Shown here in pieces: positions 5,023-7,135 of a stretch of DNA of 7,135 bases; position 1 is the first letter of the stretch, and every line of letters starts with the position of its first letter. A program made the position numbers and the translations under genes. The notes under the pieces are model-generated. The model was not told the origin of the DNA and ran no database searches. It saw only the letters and a list, made by a program, of their open reading frames with translations. Location: contig CAVFCI010000080.1 in NCBI GenBank assembly GCA_963620985.1, positions 1 to 7,135 of the forward strand, given 5' to 3'. The DNA comes from F23-B02 sp963620985. GTDB lineage: Bacteria; Bacillota; Clostridia; Oscillospirales; Oscillospiraceae.

Positions 5023-6741
5023 ATGTTCGCTAATAAAAGTCCGTTTCAGATATTCATGGCGTATGTCATGGGAGAAAGGAAGCTGTTTATCATCGACACG
5101 GTGTGTGCGGTGCTGGTCGCGGCGATCGACCTTGCGTTCCCGTATGTGTCGAAGAGCAGCATGCAGACCTACCTGCCGCAGAGCATGTACAGGACCTTTT
5201 TCACCGTCATGGCGATACTGGCGCTGGCGTATGTGCTCAAGGCGGCGCTATACTACGTTATCACGGTGCTCGGCCACCGCATGGGTGTGAACATCGAGTC
5301 GCGCATGCGCGAGGATCTGTACACCCATATGCAGGAGCTGTCCTTCGGCTTTTATGACCGCAACCGCACCGGCACGCTCATGAGCAGGCTCACCGGCGAT
5401 CTGTTCGAGATAACCGAGCTTGCCCACCACGGCCCTGAGAATATCATCATCTGCGCCCTGACGATAGTCGGCGCGATGGCGATCATGTTCACGATAAACT
5501 GGCAGCTGACGCTCGTGCTGGCGGTGCTGCTGCCGCTGTGCCTGTGGTTCACGCTCAAATGCCGCGTGAGGATGAAGGCCGCGAACATGGAGGTCAAGCG
5601 CAAGATGGGCGTTATCTACTCGGCGCTCGAAAACGGCGTTTCGGGCGTGCGCACGGCCAAGGCCTTCGCCAACGAGGAGCTCGAAAAGGAGAAATTCGAC
5701 GCGGCAAACGACCTCTACCGCGGCGCGAAAAAGGAATATTACAGAACCATGGGCGCGTTCATGAGCGGCATGGAGTTCACGACCGGCATCATGCCCGTTG
5801 TTGTGATAGCGGTCGGCGGCCTGATGATAATGCAGGGCAGCTTCAGCTATATCGACCTCATCACCTTCACGCTGTACGTCTCGACCTTCATAAGCCCCGT
5901 GCGCAAGCTCGCGCAGTTTGCCGAGATATACATGCAGGGCACGGCGGGCTTCGAGCGCTTTCTTGAGATCATGCGCACCGAGCCCGAGATAAAGGACGCG
6001 CCGGACGCTGCGGATATCGGTCAGGTGCACGGCGATATCGCGCTCAATGACGTGAGCTTCACCTACGACAGCGTCGAGGTGCTGCACCATGTGTCGCTGC
6101 GCGCCGAGGCGGGCAAGACCCTCGCGCTCATCGGTCCCTCCGGCGGCGGCAAGACCACCGTCAGCCAGCTCATCATGCGCTTTTACGACGTGACCTCCGG
6201 CAGCGTCACCGTTGACGGTGCCGACGTGCGCAGCGTCACGCAGGCCTCGCTGCGGCGCAATATCGGCATCATCCAGCAGGACGTTTATATGTTCGCCGGA
6301 ACCGTGCGCGAGAATATCCGCTACGGCAGGCCGGACGCGACGGACGAGGAGGTCGTTCAGGCCGCGCGCCTTGCCGAGCTGCACGACGAGATCATGCAGA
6401 TGCCCGACGGCTACGACAGCTATATCGGCGAGCGCGGCGTGATGCTCTCGGGCGGGCAGAAGCAGCGCATATCCATTGCGCGGGTGTTTCTGAAAAACCC
6501 GCCGGTGCTCATCCTCGACGAGGCCACCAGTGCGCTCGATACCGTCACCGAGCGCAGGATACAGGCCTCGCTCGACCGGCTCTGCGTGGGGCGCACCAGC
6601 ATCGTCATCGCCCACCGCCTGTCCACCATCCGCAATGCCGACCTCATCGCCGTCATCGAGCATGGCCGCGTCGCCGAGCAGGGCACTCACGACGAGCTCC
6701 TCGCCCTCGGCGGCATCTATGCCCGTCTGGAGGCGCACTGA
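5023..6741 (+). CDS. ABC exporter half-transporter (fused permease and ATPase)
   Basis: A 572-residue inner-membrane ABC exporter of the MsbA/multidrug type, with six transmembrane helices followed by one ATPase domain; two copies normally form the working pump. Predicted helices: about 21-43, 58-84, 137-157, 160-178, 252-271 and 276-293. The ATPase domain has Walker A GPSGGGKT (371-378, K377), Q-loop Q419 in IIQQDVYMF, signature LSGGQ (475-479), Walker B VLILDE with catalytic E500, D-loop SALD, and switch H531 in IVIAHRLST. All key residues are intact, so the protein should be active. The start at 5023 is chosen from the AAGGAG site 6 nt upstream. No partner half-transporter is adjacent, which favours a homodimer. 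The substrate cannot be inferred; a peptide, lipid or drug is possible. The gene is bracketed by inverted copies of a 48-49-bp repeat module. Confidence 0.94.
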   Translation: MFANKSPFQIFMAYVMGERKLFIIDTVCAVLVAAIDLAFPYVSKSSMQTYLPQSMYRTFFTVMAILALAYVLKAALYYVITVLGHRMGVNIESRMREDLYTHMQELSFGFYDRNRTGTLMSRLTGDLFEITELAHHGPENIIICALTIVGAMAIMFTINWQLTLVLAVLLPLCLWFTLKCRVRMKAANMEVKRKMGVIYSALENGVSGVRTAKAFANEELEKEKFDAANDLYRGAKKEYYRTMGAFMSGMEFTTGIMPVVVIAVGGLMIMQGSFSYIDLITFTLYVSTFISPVRKLAQFAEIYMQGTAGFERFLEIMRTEPEIKDAPDAADIGQVHGDIALNDVSFTYDSVEVLHHVSLRAEAGKTLALIGPSGGGKTTVSQLIMRFYDVTSGSVTVDGADVRSVTQASLRRNIGIIQQDVYMFAGTVRENIRYGRPDATDEEVVQAARLAELHDEIMQMPDGYDSYIGERGVMLSGGQKQRISIARVFLKNPPVLILDEATSALDTVTERRIQASLDRLCVGRTSIVIAHRLSTIRNADLIAVIEHGRVAEQGTHDELLALGGIYARLEAH

Positions 6742-6747
6742 CGCAAC

Positions 6748-6753
6748 TTTTTT
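6748..6753 (+). terminator. T6 tract after the ABC exporter, weak terminator candidate
   Basis: Six T residues six bases after the exporter stop (6739-6741). They are the complement of the A-run ending the inverted repeat block. Only a 3-bp GCG/CGC stem can be drawn upstream, so support for real termination is poor. Confidence 0.25.
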
Positions 6754-6757
6754 ACTG

Positions 6758-6805
6758 GCGCTTTGACGCAGCTACGGATACGCATATTGCGGTGGCACGG
6801 TATCG
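6758..6805 (-). repeat. Right 48-bp arm of the inverted repeat bracketing the exporter
   Basis: On the minus strand it matches 4953-5001 at about 44 of 49 positions, including the CGTATCCGTAG variant and the GTCAAAGCGC end. Confidence 0.75.
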
Positions 6806-7088
6806 AAACGCTGGAATAAACCGTAACGTTTCGCTTCCCGCAAGTGCGAGGCAAACTTCGCGGTGTCCCTGCCGGAGACTTCCGACAAAACCGAAAAGCT
6901 GCCGCCTCCCGCGAGTGCGGAGTAGTGTTGTGGCTGCCCGACCGGAAAGGCTGGAGGAAACAAGTACGTTTCGCTCTTTTTTACAGGCGCATTCAGTCTG
7001 CACCTATACGGTAATTGCGGTGTCCCGACCGGAAATATTGGCATAAACCGTAACGTTTCGCGTTCCGCAGGTGCGGAGTAGTGTTGTT

Positions 7089-7107
7089 GCAGCATCTCAA
7101 ATGCTGC
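7089..7107 (-). repeat. Hairpin GCAGCAT-CTCAA-ATGCTGC
   Basis: A perfect 7-bp stem with a 5-nt loop, next to the CCTTCCCC hairpin as in the other blocks. At 3333-3351 and 4751-4772 the same spot keeps only the GCAGC/GCTGC part of the stem. Confidence 0.8.
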
Positions 7108-7135
7108 TGCGCACCATGCCTTCCCCTTACTACGA

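Larger units (their letters stand above)
6742..7135 (-). repeat. Inverted composite repeat block after the ABC exporter gene
   Basis: A 394-bp stretch with no credible gene, reading as the repeat block on the minus strand. From the right edge inward: a partial CCTTCCCC hairpin cut by the window end, hairpin GCAGCAT/ATGCTGC (7089-7107), a C unit with GTATAGGTGCAG end (about 7075 down to 6976), a diverged middle unit (about 6975 to 6850), and a third unit with the variant end and GCGCCAGTAAAAAA (6849 to 6748). AGCT-rich modules are absent. The end that elsewhere faces a gene start here faces the exporter stop codon. Confidence 0.85.

Noticed and set aside
5248..6738. 496-residue open frame on the minus strand opposite the ABC exporter
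   Set aside because: Same explanation: a GC-rich codon shadow with no domain, opposite a complete ABC transporter with all motifs.
6772..7095. 107-residue minus-strand ORF in the last repeat block
   Set aside because: It translates three copies of the repeat unit. The same DNA is read in other frames elsewhere, and no protein feature is visible.

Overview
The window looks like chromosomal DNA from a moderately GC-rich Gram-positive, most likely a gut-type Clostridia (Oscillospirales/Ruminococcaceae-like) bacterium. This is inferred from a Firmicutes-style GyrA, strong AAGGAG-type ribosome binding sites, frequent AUA (Ile) and AGG (Arg) codons, and intergenic repeat types I associate with that group: AGCTGATAG-type repeats and CCTTCCCC...GGGGAAGG hairpins. 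The genus cannot be named from the sequence.

There are four genes, all on the + strand. gyrA (434-2956) encodes DNA gyrase subunit A. A small two-helix membrane protein with a SHOCT-like C-terminus (3593-4096) overlaps the start of rnhA, RNase HI (4093-4530), so these two are probably translationally coupled. A half-size ABC exporter with fused membrane and ATPase domains follows (5023-6741). Gyrase and RNase HI both act on chromosome topology and R-loop metabolism. The exporter has no visible functional link to them.

All remaining DNA is repeat. Every gap contains a mosaic block of 390-640 bp: 1-433, 2957-3592, 4531-5022 in + orientation, and 6742-7135 inverted. The full module order is: (A) AGCTGATAGCTGAAAG repeats directly after a stop codon; a row of four to five short perfect hairpins ending in the CCTTCCCC hairpin; (C) one to three copies of a unit of about 70 bp containing GCGAAACG, GGTTTATTCC and GACACCGCAAT; a GTATAGGTGCAG / GCGCCAGTAAAAA end; in two blocks, a reversed AGCT module (B) and a second copy of that end; and finally the ribosome binding site of the next gene.

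The most unusual signals are in these blocks. Hairpins at equivalent slots have different stem sequences but stay perfectly paired. A 162-bp AT-richer element with 19-bp terminal inverted repeats has split one CCTTCCCC hairpin at its loop. A 24-nt inverted pair brackets most of the block before the exporter. A 151-bp stretch is perfectly identical in two blocks. No CRISPR array, tRNA, rRNA or transposase gene is visible.
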